A stretch of 47,781 bases of DNA from Acinetobacter lwoffii (GTDB lineage Bacteria > Pseudomonadota > Gammaproteobacteria > Pseudomonadales > Moraxellaceae): NCBI RefSeq assembly GCF_002321025.1, contig NZ_DCLL01000028.1, positions 1-47,781 of the forward strand. Reading direction: 5' to 3'. Below the pieces are notes generated by a model that did no database searches, was not told the DNA's origin, and saw nothing but the letters and a program-made list of their open reading frames with translations. Below, piece after piece: positions 1 through 8,402 of this stretch. How positions within the stretch are numbered: the stretch's first letter is position 1; every line of letters begins with the position of its first letter. The position numbers were made by a program, and so were the translations under genes.

Positions 1-46
1 TATTTCATCGAACTCAGGTTAGATTAAATTCCAAATCATTTATAGA

Positions 47-84
47 CATTAAAAAATCCCGACAGATATCGGGATTTTTTAATG
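47..84. terminator. Bidirectional intrinsic terminator downstream of the YidB-like gene
   Basis: A perfect 16-bp stem (47-62 with 69-84) and a 6-base loop, with A/T runs on both flanks of a GC core. On the minus strand it ends the gene that stops at 92; on the plus strand it could end a gene arriving from outside the window. Confidence 0.85.
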
Positions 85-91
85 TCTAGAT

Positions 92-772
92 TTATCTTTT
101 GAGAAGTCCTGAAACCATATTCAATACATTTTGAATATCGTTATTGGCTTCCTGCTTGCTGGTCTGCTCACCTTGCGGGGTAAGCGAATCAATAATCTGC
201 GGCAAGACCTGTGAAATCGCACTATACACATCCTGCTTCGGTGCATGGGTTTGCTGTGCAACTTCTTCAACTTCCTGATCATCAAACAGGTTTTGCACCT
301 GCTGCGGATCGACATTGGCATTTTCACCGGGACCGGTCGACACCCAATCATCGACCTGGCTATTAAGACCCTGTCCTTTGAGCTTGTCGAGCGCACCCTG
401 TAAACCACCCTGTTTTTGAATCCAGGCCAGCACCAAAGGCAGTACTGCAATCAATAAGGTTTTACCGGTAGAGCCACCTAGTCCGGAACGAGGCTGGGCA
501 GTACTTTGAGTACCACCACCACCGAACTGACTTAGTACTGAACCCAAAATTACCCCTAAACCATTTTGTCGGTTCTGCTGGCCGGTTTGATTTTGCTGAT
601 TCTGCTGGTTTTGAGTATTTTGATTTTGCTGAGGATTTGACTGGTTTAAATGTCCTAGCACAGACCCTAGGATATCTGCCAAGCCGCCTTGTTGTGAGGA
701 TTTCTGCTGCGACTGCCCGCCACCCAATGCCTGCTTTGCTAATATTTCCACAATACTACTCAGGTTTGTCAT
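92..772 (-). CDS. YidB-like (DUF937-type) protein with Asn/Gln-rich linker
   Basis: 226-residue protein, probably cytosolic. The C-terminal half (about 95-226) is the conserved part: a hydrophobic Gly/Leu segment, then a GxxGQ-type stretch and the VDP/Q..F motifs usual in YidB/DUF937 proteins, whose function is unknown. The N-terminal part carries two similar short segments (GGLADILGSVLGHL near 30 and NGLGVILGSVLSQF near 70) separated by about 28 residues that are almost only Gln and Asn. That linker is low-complexity and could be variable in length. The start ATG at 772 is the first residue of the conserved frame. Family assignment is by recognition, not by search. Confidence 0.7.
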   Translation of the reverse strand: MTNLSSIVEILAKQALGGGQSQQKSSQQGGLADILGSVLGHLNQSNPQQNQNTQNQQNQQNQTGQQNRQNGLGVILGSVLSQFGGGGTQSTAQPRSGLGGSTGKTLLIAVLPLVLAWIQKQGGLQGALDKLKGQGLNSQVDDWVSTGPGENANVDPQQVQNLFDDQEVEEVAQQTHAPKQDVYSAISQVLPQIIDSLTPQGEQTSKQEANNDIQNVLNMVSGLLKR

Positions 773-877
773 GTCCTATATCCTATGTGCATCTTAATTA
801 CAGAATACGGCCTGCCCACATATTGTCTAGGCAAGATTGTGTTAATATTTGCAATCTTAGTTAAGCAGGTTTTTAGC

Positions 878-1348
878 TTACCAGCGAAATTTATCCCAGT
901 TTTCCGGATTGGCCCAAAACTTGGAGTTAAACCAGTCTGGCACGTGCTTATAGGTTAAAATATTAAACTGCCACAGCGCAAAATCTGCCTCATGGGTGGT
1001 CTTGTCAACTAACTGGGTAAATCCCAAAGCTCTCAATAATTTTTCGTCTTGCAGGCGACTGATCACCACCAGTCTTTTGGCAAACAAATCACGTAATTTC
1101 ACCAGAATTTGACTCATGATCTGTTCAGACAAATGTTCTGTTTCTACAGTATCCAGCATCACCACAGCCAAGTCATAACGTTGCTGAAAAGGCAGATTTA
1201 AAAAGTCAGATACGCTAAAATAGGACCATTGAATAGCTGGCTGAAACTGGACTTGGCTCAAGTTCTGCCCAATGCAAATAGCAGTATGAATTGGCTGTTC
1301 CTGTGCGAAATCGTCTAGCATCGAAGTAATGACATTCTGCTCAGCCAT
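878..1348 (-). CDS. DUF6231-type conserved protein
   Basis: 156 residues, no signal peptide or membrane segment. The fold impression is a Rossmann-like alternation (AICIGQ near 23-28, YDLAVVMLDTVE near 58-69, RLVVISRLQ near 92-100), resembling a degenerate methyltransferase core, but no SAM-binding glycine loop is visible. The C-terminus is Trp-rich (WFNSKFWANPENWDKFRW). I believe it belongs to the DUF6231 family of Acinetobacter and Pseudomonas; no function is known. It is divergent from the DUF2797 gene with only 34 bases between the two starts, so their promoters overlap the neighbouring genes. Confidence 0.6.
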   Translation of the reverse strand: MAEQNVITSMLDDFAQEQPIHTAICIGQNLSQVQFQPAIQWSYFSVSDFLNLPFQQRYDLAVVMLDTVETEHLSEQIMSQILVKLRDLFAKRLVVISRLQDEKLLRALGFTQLVDKTTHEADFALWQFNILTYKHVPDWFNSKFWANPENWDKFRW

Positions 1349-1382
1349 AACTGCATCCTTATGATTTAAGTGAGTAATTTTT

Positions 1383-2252
1383 ATGGAACTTCAGGGCATT
1401 TGTCATAAAATGCACGTCGGCCTCAAGGATCTTAGTGTAACTGATCAACAGATACAGCGGGCAAATGTTGAATATAAATTAATTTTAGATCGTGCAGAAA
1501 TTGATCTTCCGTTTAATTTAGGTCAGGAAATCGAGATTGAATGGACCGGTAATATTTACTGCGTGTCCTGTGGCAACAAAACCTCCAAGTCATTCTCACA
1601 AGGTCACTGTTTTAAATGTTTTAAAACCAATGCTTCATGTGATATGTGCATCATGAAGCCAGAGACTTGTCATTATCATTTAGGCACTTGCCGCGAAGAG
1701 GAATTTGCACAGAATGTCTGCTTTCAGCCACATATTGTCTATTTGGCCAATTCTAGCGCATTAAAGGTCGGTATTACCCGTACCAGCCAAATGCCAACTC
1801 GCTGGCTGGATCAGGGTGCGACCCAAGCCCTGCCGATTATGAAAGTTGGCTCACGTCGTCTTTCCGGAAAGCTCGAAGTCATGTTTGGTACGCAAGTTGC
1901 TGATAAAACTGACTGGCGCAAACTGCTCAAAGGTGAAGCAGAACCATTGAATCTGATTGAAGTGCGTGAACAGCTGCTAGAAGAATTTGCGCCTAAAATT
2001 CAAAGCATTCGTGAAGAGTTTAATCAGAATCTTGAATTTAATGAAAATATTGAAGTGCTTGAAGATGAATTCGCACGAGAGTTTATTTATCCGGTAGAAC
2101 AATATCCGGAAAAGATTAAATCGCATAACCTGGATAAAACTCCTGTGATTCGTGGAAAATTACAAGGCATCAAGGGTCAGTATTTAATTCTGGATACTGG
2201 GGTAATCAATATGCGCAAATATACCGGTTATGAACTGATTATTCGTGCTTAA
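1383..2252 (+). CDS. DUF2797 family protein
   Basis: 289 residues. The N-terminal third holds a dense cysteine cluster (CVSC, CFKC, CDMC, then C-x-Y-H and GTC between about 60 and 108), which suggests metal binding, probably zinc. The middle (about 118-165) has VYLANSSALKVGITR, a pattern reminiscent of a GIY-YIG-like segment, followed by the WLDQGA motif typical of DUF2797. Function is unknown; a nucleic-acid role is an inference from the cysteine cluster and the GIY-like stretch. Ends at a strong terminator. Confidence 0.75.
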   Translation: MELQGICHKMHVGLKDLSVTDQQIQRANVEYKLILDRAEIDLPFNLGQEIEIEWTGNIYCVSCGNKTSKSFSQGHCFKCFKTNASCDMCIMKPETCHYHLGTCREEEFAQNVCFQPHIVYLANSSALKVGITRTSQMPTRWLDQGATQALPIMKVGSRRLSGKLEVMFGTQVADKTDWRKLLKGEAEPLNLIEVREQLLEEFAPKIQSIREEFNQNLEFNENIEVLEDEFAREFIYPVEQYPEKIKSHNLDKTPVIRGKLQGIKGQYLILDTGVINMRKYTGYELIIRA

Positions 2253-2273
2253 ACCATTATTTGCCTAAAGCAT

Positions 2274-2302
2274 AAAAAACCAGCCCGCAGGCTGGTTTTT
2301 TT
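2274..2302. terminator. Bidirectional terminator between the convergent DUF2797 and ppiD genes
   Basis: Stem CCAGCC (2280-2285) / GGCTGG (2290-2295), loop CGCA, A-run before and T-run after. It lies between convergent stop codons at 2252 and 2314 and serves both genes. Confidence 0.85.
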
Positions 2303-2313
2303 ATACAACAATT

Positions 2314-4179
2314 TTATTTGATTTTTGCTTGAGATTTCAGGTAACGCGTATAGTCATCAAATTCCTGCTGACCACGAAGTTGTTGATATAACTTCACCAA
2401 CTCACTGCGTTGTTCTGCACTCAATACATCTACCGGGTTCTTCTTCACTTCTGATACAGCAACCACAACCAGCTCATTTGGCATTTTCGCTGTTGTCACT
2501 GACCAATGGCCTGCTTTTGGTGTCGGAAGACTAAAAGCCGCACGCTGTACATCACGTTTTAGCAAACCTTCAGCACGTGTGTAAACACCAGCATCTTCAA
2601 AGATCAAATCACCTTTCGCCACTGCTGCAGCCGGCTTGGTTTTGAACTCATCCAGAGCTTTCTGAATTTTTGCTTTTGCCAGAGCAGCTGCTTTGTCTTC
2701 AATCAACTGAGCCTTAACACGCGGTTTTGCTTCTGCCAGTGTTTGTTCGCCAGCTGCATGATAATTACGCACCTTGATCCAGGCCACATCACCATTGGCT
2801 AACTGAATGCTTGTTGAAGCATTACGATCACCATTTTTAACATCATTATTAAACAGTTTAACCTTGAGGTTAGCATCGCTCAGCACTGGATCACGGGTCG
2901 AAAGTGTTACCCCTTGGGCTTTCTGGACTTGTACACCTTTCACTTCCTGTGTAACGACATCCAGAGAATCACTTCCTACCACCATATCATTTAGCGTATT
3001 GACCGTATCAGAGAAAGCATTGGATTTTTTAGCAGCCAAGGCTTCTTCAGACAAACGTGCTTTTTGTGATTCAAAAGAAGAAACTGCCACATCTTGCATT
3101 TGCACAGAAATAATGTGGTAACCATAATCTGTTTTCACCGGTGCAGAGACCTGACCCGATTTTAAAGAACTAACCGTCTGGTCAAATACAGTACCAAATA
3201 CACCTTCTTCATAGACAGCAAGCGCACCACCTTTAGACTTAGATTCAGGGTCTTCAGAATATTGTGCTGCAGCTTGAGCAAAAGTGGTACCGGCTTTAAT
3301 TTTGGCTGCAATCTCGGTCGCCAGTTTTTTTGCTTCAGCATCACTACGACTGTCCGCCGTAATTAAAATATGCTTCACATCCGGTTTAACTGCCTGTTTT
3401 TGTGTTGCAACAAAGGCAGTATACGCTTCTTGAAGTTCAGCATCGGTAACCGCCAAACTCTGCACCTGAATATCGCTTGGCTTTAACACCACATAGTCGA
3501 CATCTACACTAGTCGGCTGTTTGAATAGCGTTTTGTGTTTTTCATAATAGGCAGCAATGTCTGCATCCGTCACTTTGACATCTTTTTTATAGCTGTCCAG
3601 ATTAATGCTGGAAATATGAATATGACGTTGTTCAGTTTGCAAATCAGCAATCTGCTGCATTTCGACTGGGCTTACCAGTGGATAATCCAGGAAAGTCGAT
3701 GACAGCATCTTCAGCGCATGATCTTTACGTAAACTTTCAATCAAAGCGCGATTGGTCATGCCAATTGATTTCAGATAATTTTCATATAAAGCATTCGAGA
3801 ACTTGCCATCTTGCTGGAAAGTAGGCTGCTGAGCAATCATCTGTTCAATTTGCTGGTCACTCAGACTGATCCCTAATTCTTCAGCCTGTTGCAGCAATAA
3901 AGTACGTGCAACCAGAGTGTCCATGGCTTTCTGGTCAATGAAGCTTTGATTCAGTAAAGTTTCATCCCCATTGGCATAACTGAGATATTGTTCTTTAAAT
4001 GATTTGGTCAGTGACTCTAATTCTTTTTGAGATATTTCAGTCCCGTTCACTGATTTTGCTGCATCAGAGTTTCCGCTGCTAAAATATCCTTCAATACCTA
4101 CAAGTGCTAACGGGGTCAAAAACAGAACGAGCAAGACTTTGCCCAACCAACCCTTAATAACTTTACGAAAAGCTTCCAT
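2314..4179 (-). CDS. ppiD: Peptidyl-prolyl cis-trans isomerase D (periplasmic folding factor)
   Basis: 621 residues, the usual length of PpiD. One N-terminal membrane anchor (about 12-31, LGKVLLVLFLTPLALVGIEG) followed by a SurA-N-like chaperone domain (about 35-190). A parvulin PpiC domain sits near 265-360 (KHILITADS; YSEDPESKSKGG; YGYHIISVQ). A C-terminal chaperone-like part follows. PpiD is an inner-membrane anchored periplasmic chaperone that works near the SecYEG translocon. It lies directly downstream of the HU gene on the same strand, the same order as hupB-ppiD in E. coli, but a terminator sits between the two here. Confidence 0.93.
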   Translation of the reverse strand: MEAFRKVIKGWLGKVLLVLFLTPLALVGIEGYFSSGNSDAAKSVNGTEISQKELESLTKSFKEQYLSYANGDETLLNQSFIDQKAMDTLVARTLLLQQAEELGISLSDQQIEQMIAQQPTFQQDGKFSNALYENYLKSIGMTNRALIESLRKDHALKMLSSTFLDYPLVSPVEMQQIADLQTEQRHIHISSINLDSYKKDVKVTDADIAAYYEKHKTLFKQPTSVDVDYVVLKPSDIQVQSLAVTDAELQEAYTAFVATQKQAVKPDVKHILITADSRSDAEAKKLATEIAAKIKAGTTFAQAAAQYSEDPESKSKGGALAVYEEGVFGTVFDQTVSSLKSGQVSAPVKTDYGYHIISVQMQDVAVSSFESQKARLSEEALAAKKSNAFSDTVNTLNDMVVGSDSLDVVTQEVKGVQVQKAQGVTLSTRDPVLSDANLKVKLFNNDVKNGDRNASTSIQLANGDVAWIKVRNYHAAGEQTLAEAKPRVKAQLIEDKAAALAKAKIQKALDEFKTKPAAAVAKGDLIFEDAGVYTRAEGLLKRDVQRAAFSLPTPKAGHWSVTTAKMPNELVVVAVSEVKKNPVDVLSAEQRSELVKLYQQLRGQQEFDDYTRYLKSQAKIK

Positions 4180-4263
4180 AAGTATTCCAATATTTTATTT
4201 GCAAAGGATTTTAACCGAAAATACCCATTGAATGAATGTGTTAATCATCACAATTAAATTTAT

Positions 4264-4294
4264 CAATAAAAAACGCGCCAAAGAAGGCGCGTTT
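4264..4294 (-). terminator. Terminator of the HU gene
   Basis: Stem AAACGCGCC (4271-4279) / GGCGCGTTT (4286-4294) with a 6-base loop; read on the minus strand it is followed by a U-rich run. It separates hup from ppiD. Confidence 0.8.
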
Positions 4295-4309
4295 CGTCGC
4301 TGGGTAAGC

Positions 4310-4582
4310 TTAAGCTACAGCGTCTTTTAAGCCTTTACCTGCTTTGAAGCTAGGTACTTTGCTTGCTTTGATCTCAAGAGTAGCACCAGTTTGTGGGTTA
4401 CGGCCAGTACGTGCAGCGCGTTCTTTCACGCCAAAAGTACCAAAACCCACTAAAGTTACTGTATCACCCGATTTTAAAGCTTCAGTAACAGAAGCAATTG
4501 TAGCATCTAAAGCTTTACCTGCGTCAGCCTTAGATAATCCCCCTTTTTCTGCAATTGCATCAATTAATTCTGATTTATTCAT
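4310..4582 (-). CDS. hupB: HU-family histone-like DNA-binding protein
   Basis: 90 residues, standard HU length. It has the N-terminal helix MNKSELIDAIAEKGGLSKAD and the DNA-binding beta arm with GRNPQTGATLEIKAS (about 60-74), ending KGLKDAV. HU bends and compacts DNA in the nucleoid. The gene is followed by its own terminator and then ppiD. The protein looks intact; which of the two enteric HU subunits it matches best cannot be decided here, since Acinetobacter normally has a single HU. Confidence 0.93.
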   Translation of the reverse strand: MNKSELIDAIAEKGGLSKADAGKALDATIASVTEALKSGDTVTLVGFGTFGVKERAARTGRNPQTGATLEIKASKVPSFKAGKGLKDAVA

Positions 4583-4648
4583 GAAGATTACGTCCTCTTA
4601 ATATCGTTTATTTAAGGTTCAAGAATTGGTTTAACATGCCATAACGCC

Positions 4649-4678
4649 TTTATAGCAATGCTTTAGGTATAAACGCAA
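4649..4678 (-). promoter_or_regulatory. Candidate sigma-70 promoter for hupB
   Basis: On the minus strand TTGCGT (4673-4678), an 18-base spacer and TATAAA (4649-4654), about 65 bases before the hupB start. The fit is fair; no experimental support. Confidence 0.4.
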
Positions 4679-4744
4679 TACTTAAGAACCTCTTTTTTTT
4701 CAAAAAATATGCGAAAAAAACATTGAATAATGAATAAAGTCATT

Positions 4745-5218
4745 TTATTTAAGTTTTTTCGACAATTCTTCTTTCATTTTTTCTTGTTCCGCAGTCAACT
4801 GATCAACCTTGGCATGCAACTGAAGGATTAAACGTTCCAAATACTGTACATCCTTCAATGTGACTAATCCTATACGATTCAATGAGTGATGAACAGAGTT
4901 GTCGATTAATTTTTCCACTTTGTCTTTGGTGTCTGTAACCGACTCTTTGGCCTTTTCCGAAACCTTCTCTACAGTTTGATCGGCAATATCTGCAGTTTTA
5001 GATTCAAGCTCTTCCCCGACCTTGACCAGCGAGTCAAACAGTTTGTTACCTTCTTCTTCTGCACGTGAAAATGCCCCTAGCCCAGCCAACCAGATTTGTT
5101 TGGTATATTTACGAAAATCAAGAACCGATTTGCGCTCCGAGGCAGATTTAGACTTGGTTTTCAGCGTTTTCTCATTCGAAGCTTCAGTTGAGTCTTGTGC
5201 TGTTTTTGACTTGTCCAT
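4745..5218 (-). CDS. Phasin-like / polyhydroxyalkanoate granule-associated protein
   Basis: 157 residues from the ATG at 5218, preceded by AGGAG eight bases upstream; a longer frame from 5248 would add ten residues without such a site. After a charged, Lys/Ser-rich N-terminus (1-45) comes the family signature KQIWLAGLGAFSRAEEEGNK (about 52-71), then a long amphipathic, coiled-coil-prone helix rich in Lys and Glu. These features match the PhaF/PhaI-type granule-associated family. No PHA synthase gene is in the window, so a role in PHA storage is not shown here. Confidence 0.75.
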   Translation of the reverse strand: MDKSKTAQDSTEASNEKTLKTKSKSASERKSVLDFRKYTKQIWLAGLGAFSRAEEEGNKLFDSLVKVGEELESKTADIADQTVEKVSEKAKESVTDTKDKVEKLIDNSVHHSLNRIGLVTLKDVQYLERLILQLHAKVDQLTAEQEKMKEELSKKLK

Positions 5219-5421
5219 GTGCACGGCTCCTGTTTGTTTTCTGCGCAATTATTATAAATTATTCTACAAAACCACTGCATAATAGCAAATTTAGTACTTG
5301 ATAGATTTGATAAACTGTTCTACAAAGCAATTTATTTCAAGTCTAATTTGATTTAACCCTGAAATCTCTTCACAAGCAGGAAGCTTTTTCACTTTATATT
5401 TCAGGTAAGGATTGGTTGTAT

Positions 5422-6072
5422 ATGAGCGAATCGCAACAAAGTCAAAATCAACCGCATTTGTTGCTTACGATGACGTTAATTGTTTTAGAGACAATATTTA
5501 CCTTCATTCTCAAGCATGATCGTGTCGTTGCATTACAGGCCAAAAAGTTTGTAGATGAAAACATCTCTATTAAAATTAATAGCTATATTCCGTATTTCGA
5601 CTTTTATGTGCAATTCACCCCCAATGGACTATTATTTGACCATAAAGCACCGGGCCGCATTATCGACCTGGATGTGCGCACCACACTTCCCGATCTGATT
5701 AAAATTTTCATTTTTGGTAATCGTCGTAGCATTCGCAGCATGCGCATTGATGGTCATCAGGTTTTAAAAGATGAATTTCGTGATCTGTTAACCGTATTCA
5801 GTTTGCCAAAAGTACTAGCCGACTGGAAACACTGGCTGTCTGATGCGCCGACGGATGATGCGGAAATTATTGCTTCTAAAAAGCGTATTGCGCCGCTTTT
5901 AAAGAAAATTGAAGAGCAGCGTTCCAAGATCAATACCCTGCAAGTGGAAGTCAAACAGTATAAAAACCGCCTAAAACGGATCGAACGCCGTCAAAAGCGT
6001 ATTAATATCATTTTCGGCCTGAGCAGCGTACTTTTGATTACGTTATTAGTATATAATTGGCTGAGCATGTAA
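5422..6072 (+). CDS. Membrane-anchored SCP2/UbiJ-like protein
   Basis: 216 residues from the ATG at 5422, with TAAGG upstream; an upstream in-frame TTG at 5416 is less likely. The order resembles UbiJ: a hydrophobic N-terminal helix, a beta-rich SCP2-like part (about 30-95), then LPDLIKIFIFGNRRSIRSMR.IDG, which lines up with the UbiJ segment preceding its VQGD motif, then a Leu/Lys coiled coil (about 150-192). Unlike E. coli UbiJ it ends in a clear transmembrane helix (about 194-212). UbiJ is a lipid-binding accessory factor of ubiquinone synthesis. No ubi gene is adjacent, so this could be a paralogue with a different job. Confidence 0.5.
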   Translation: MSESQQSQNQPHLLLTMTLIVLETIFTFILKHDRVVALQAKKFVDENISIKINSYIPYFDFYVQFTPNGLLFDHKAPGRIIDLDVRTTLPDLIKIFIFGNRRSIRSMRIDGHQVLKDEFRDLLTVFSLPKVLADWKHWLSDAPTDDAEIIASKKRIAPLLKKIEEQRSKINTLQVEVKQYKNRLKRIERRQKRINIIFGLSSVLLITLLVYNWLSM

Positions 6073-6118
6073 ATCTTTCATTCTCCAAAAATTAAATCCC
6101 ACTAAGGTCTACTAAAAA

Positions 6119-6151
6119 TAACTTGACTAATTTAGTCGGGATTCATAAAAT
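6119..6151 (+). promoter_or_regulatory. isc operon promoter overlapped by a type 1 IscR site
   Basis: The -35 TTGACT (6123-6128), a 17-base spacer and -10 TAAAAT (6146-6151) make a good sigma-70 promoter. Bases 6119-6143 fit the known type 1 IscR consensus: a GACT-AATTT-AGTC dyad with CTT before and GGG after. The operator covers the -35 and spacer, so [2Fe-2S]-IscR binding should repress iscR and the operon, the classical autoregulatory loop. Confidence 0.85.
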
Positions 6152-6184
6152 CTACACATCTAGTCTAACCATGTGTATCGAATC

Positions 6185-6658
6185 ATGCGCCTAACCACTC
6201 GCGGTCGCTACGCTGTGACTGCTCTACTTGATCTAGCTTTGCAGCCTTCTGAAAAAACGATAACGCTCGCTGAAATTGCAGCACGTCAAACTATTTCTGT
6301 TGCTTATCTTGAGCAGTTATTTGCGAAGCTCAAGCGTCATGGTTTAGTTTCTAGTGTTCGTGGCGCAAATGGTGGTTACCATTTAGCACGTAATGCAGAT
6401 GAAATTACTGTGTTAGCAATTATTGAAGCTGTAAACGAAACAGTTGATGCGACTCGCTGTGACCATAAAGGCAATTGCCAGAATGGCGCGATGTGCTTGA
6501 CTCATGATTTATGGCAGGAACTCTCCCATCACATCGCCGATTATTTAGAAAAAATCTCGCTTGCTGATCTGGTTGCACGTGACAACGTCCAGACTGTGTC
6601 ATTACGCCAAAAATCAGCACCTTTAGATTCAGCCCTTTTATCGGTTACAGGTATTTGA
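6185..6658 (+). CDS. iscR: Iron-sulfur cluster regulator IscR
   Basis: 157 residues from the ATG at 6185, which gives the canonical start MRLTTRGRYAVTALLDLAL; a longer GTG start at 6173 is unlikely. Rrf2-family winged helix-turn-helix (about 1-80) and the [2Fe-2S] ligands C92, C98, C104 and H107 are all present. Holo-IscR represses the operon when cluster supply is sufficient. The stop codon is one base from the iscS start, so the two are cotranscribed and probably translationally coupled. The operator upstream supports autoregulation. Confidence 0.96.
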   Translation: MRLTTRGRYAVTALLDLALQPSEKTITLAEIAARQTISVAYLEQLFAKLKRHGLVSSVRGANGGYHLARNADEITVLAIIEAVNETVDATRCDHKGNCQNGAMCLTHDLWQELSHHIADYLEKISLADLVARDNVQTVSLRQKSAPLDSALLSVTGI

Positions 6659-6659
6659 C

Positions 6660-7877
6660 ATGAAACGTCCGATTTATCTTGATTATGCAGCTACAACTCC
6701 TGTAGATCCTCAGGTTGCTGAACGTATGATGGAATGCTTAACATTCGATGGTACCTTTGGTAATGCGGCATCTCGTTCACACGCGTATGGTTGGCAAGCA
6801 GAAGAAAAAGTTGAATATGCACGTGAACAAGTTGCGAATTTAATTAAAGCTGATCCACGTGAAATCGTATGGACTTCAGGTGCAACCGAGTCAGACAACC
6901 TTGCACTTAAAGGTGTGGCTCATTTCTATGCATCTAAAGGTAAACATATCGTTACCTCTAAAATCGAACATAAGGCAGTTTTAGATACCTGTCGTGAGCT
7001 TGAGTCTGAAGGTTTTGAAATTACCTATATTGAGCCGCAACCTCAAACCGGTTTAATTACTCCAGAAATGGTACAAGCAGCAATCCGTCCAGATACGATT
7101 CTTGTTTCCCTGATGATGGTGAACAATGAAATCGGTACTGTGACTGATGTTGCGGCGATTGGTGAAATCACTCGCGCCAACAAGATTTTCTTCCACGTCG
7201 ATGCAGCTCAGGCAGCAGGTAAAGTTGAAATTGATCTTTCAACTTTAAAAGTAGACTTGATGAGCTTCTCTGCGCACAAAATCTATGGTCCTAAAGGTAT
7301 TGGCGCCCTGTTTGTACGTCGTAGCCCACGTGTACGCCTTAAAGCTGAAATGCATGGTGGCGGCCATGAACGTGGTATGCGTTCAGGTACCCTTGCGACT
7401 CACCAGATTGTAGGTATGGGTGAAGCGTTTGAACTTGCAGGCAAAAACTTGGAAGCTGAACAGACTCGTTTACGTGTACTTCGCGACAAGCTGTGGAATG
7501 GTTTACAAGGTCTTGAACAAGTGTTCCTGAACGGCCATCCAACACAAAACGTAGCGAACTACCTGAATATTAGCTTCAACTTCGTTGAAGGCGAATCATT
7601 GATGATGGCATTGAAAGATGCTGCGGTATCTTCAGGTTCGGCATGTACATCTGCAACACTTGAACCATCTTATGTACTTCGTGCATTGGGTCTTTCAGAC
7701 GAACTTGCACACAGTTCGATCCGCTTCAGCTTCGGTAAATACACCACTGAAGAAGATATCGATCACGTATTGACTATCACTAAAGCTGCTGTTGAGAAGT
7801 TACGTGAACTTTCTCCGCTTTGGGATATGTATAAGGAAGGTATCGACCTTTCTAAAGTTGAGTGGGCTGAGCACTAA
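6660..7877 (+). CDS. iscS: Cysteine desulfurase IscS
   Basis: 405 residues. PLP-dependent aminotransferase fold class V: the Schiff-base lysine is K207 in SFSAHKIYGPKG, and the persulfide-forming cysteine is C329 in SSGSACTSA. It takes sulfur from L-cysteine, giving alanine, and passes it to IscU for cluster assembly and to other acceptors such as tRNA thiolation factors. Second gene of the operon, immediately behind iscR; a hairpin follows it before iscU. Confidence 0.97.
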   Translation: MKRPIYLDYAATTPVDPQVAERMMECLTFDGTFGNAASRSHAYGWQAEEKVEYAREQVANLIKADPREIVWTSGATESDNLALKGVAHFYASKGKHIVTSKIEHKAVLDTCRELESEGFEITYIEPQPQTGLITPEMVQAAIRPDTILVSLMMVNNEIGTVTDVAAIGEITRANKIFFHVDAAQAAGKVEIDLSTLKVDLMSFSAHKIYGPKGIGALFVRRSPRVRLKAEMHGGGHERGMRSGTLATHQIVGMGEAFELAGKNLEAEQTRLRVLRDKLWNGLQGLEQVFLNGHPTQNVANYLNISFNFVEGESLMMALKDAAVSSGSACTSATLEPSYVLRALGLSDELAHSSIRFSFGKYTTEEDIDHVLTITKAAVEKLRELSPLWDMYKEGIDLSKVEWAEH

Positions 7878-7886
7878 TTTTCATCC

Positions 7887-7933
7887 TGAGATAGTGACAA
7901 ATCCGTTGCTATCTCATTGAGAAAAGTTTTTTT
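7887..7933 (+). other. Hairpin plus T-run between iscS and iscU
   Basis: Eight-bp stem TGAGATAG (7887-7894) / CTATCTCA (7909-7916) with a 14-base loop, then a seven-T run at 7927-7933 ten bases further on. It is too loose for a classical terminator but could act as a weak attenuator or an mRNA processing or stability element. The E. coli iscS-iscU gap is a known site of small-RNA control, but no such RNA is visible here. Confidence 0.4.
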
Positions 7934-7981
7934 ACCCCCATATTTAATACTAAGGCTGACCCCGAGGTTTGGAGAAGCAAC

Positions 7982-8368
7982 ATGGCTTATAGCGAAAAAG
8001 TAATTGATCATTACGAAAACCCTCGTAATGTTGGCGTTTTAGACAAAAATGCTGAAAACGTTGGTACTGGTATGGTTGGTGCGCCAGCATGTGGTGACGT
8101 AATGCGTTTACAGATTCAGGTAAACGACGAAGGCGTGATTGAAGAAGCACGTTTCAAAACTTATGGTTGTGGTTCTGCCATTGCATCAAGCTCACTTGTG
8201 ACTGAATGGCTCAAAGGTAAAACTTTGGATCAAGCTCAAGCGATCAAGAACATTGATATTGCGACTGAACTTGCACTTCCACCAGTAAAAGTACACTGCT
8301 CTGTTCTTGCTGAAGATGCAATCAAAGCAGCTGTAGAAGACTACCGTAGCAAGAAAGTTAAAGCTTAA
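7982..8368 (+). CDS. iscU: Iron-sulfur cluster scaffold IscU
   Basis: 128 residues, the normal length. Cluster-ligand cysteines C37 (APACGD), C63 (YGCGSA) and C106 (VHCSVL) are in place, and the HscA recognition motif LPPVK is at 99-103. IscU is the scaffold on which IscS-derived sulfur and iron are built into [2Fe-2S] clusters, released by HscB/HscA. A GGAG site precedes the ATG. Confidence 0.97.
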   Translation: MAYSEKVIDHYENPRNVGVLDKNAENVGTGMVGAPACGDVMRLQIQVNDEGVIEEARFKTYGCGSAIASSSLVTEWLKGKTLDQAQAIKNIDIATELALPPVKVHCSVLAEDAIKAAVEDYRSKKVKA

Positions 8369-8402
8369 TTGTTCCACGTTTTGAAATTTTAACGGAGTTT
8401 TC

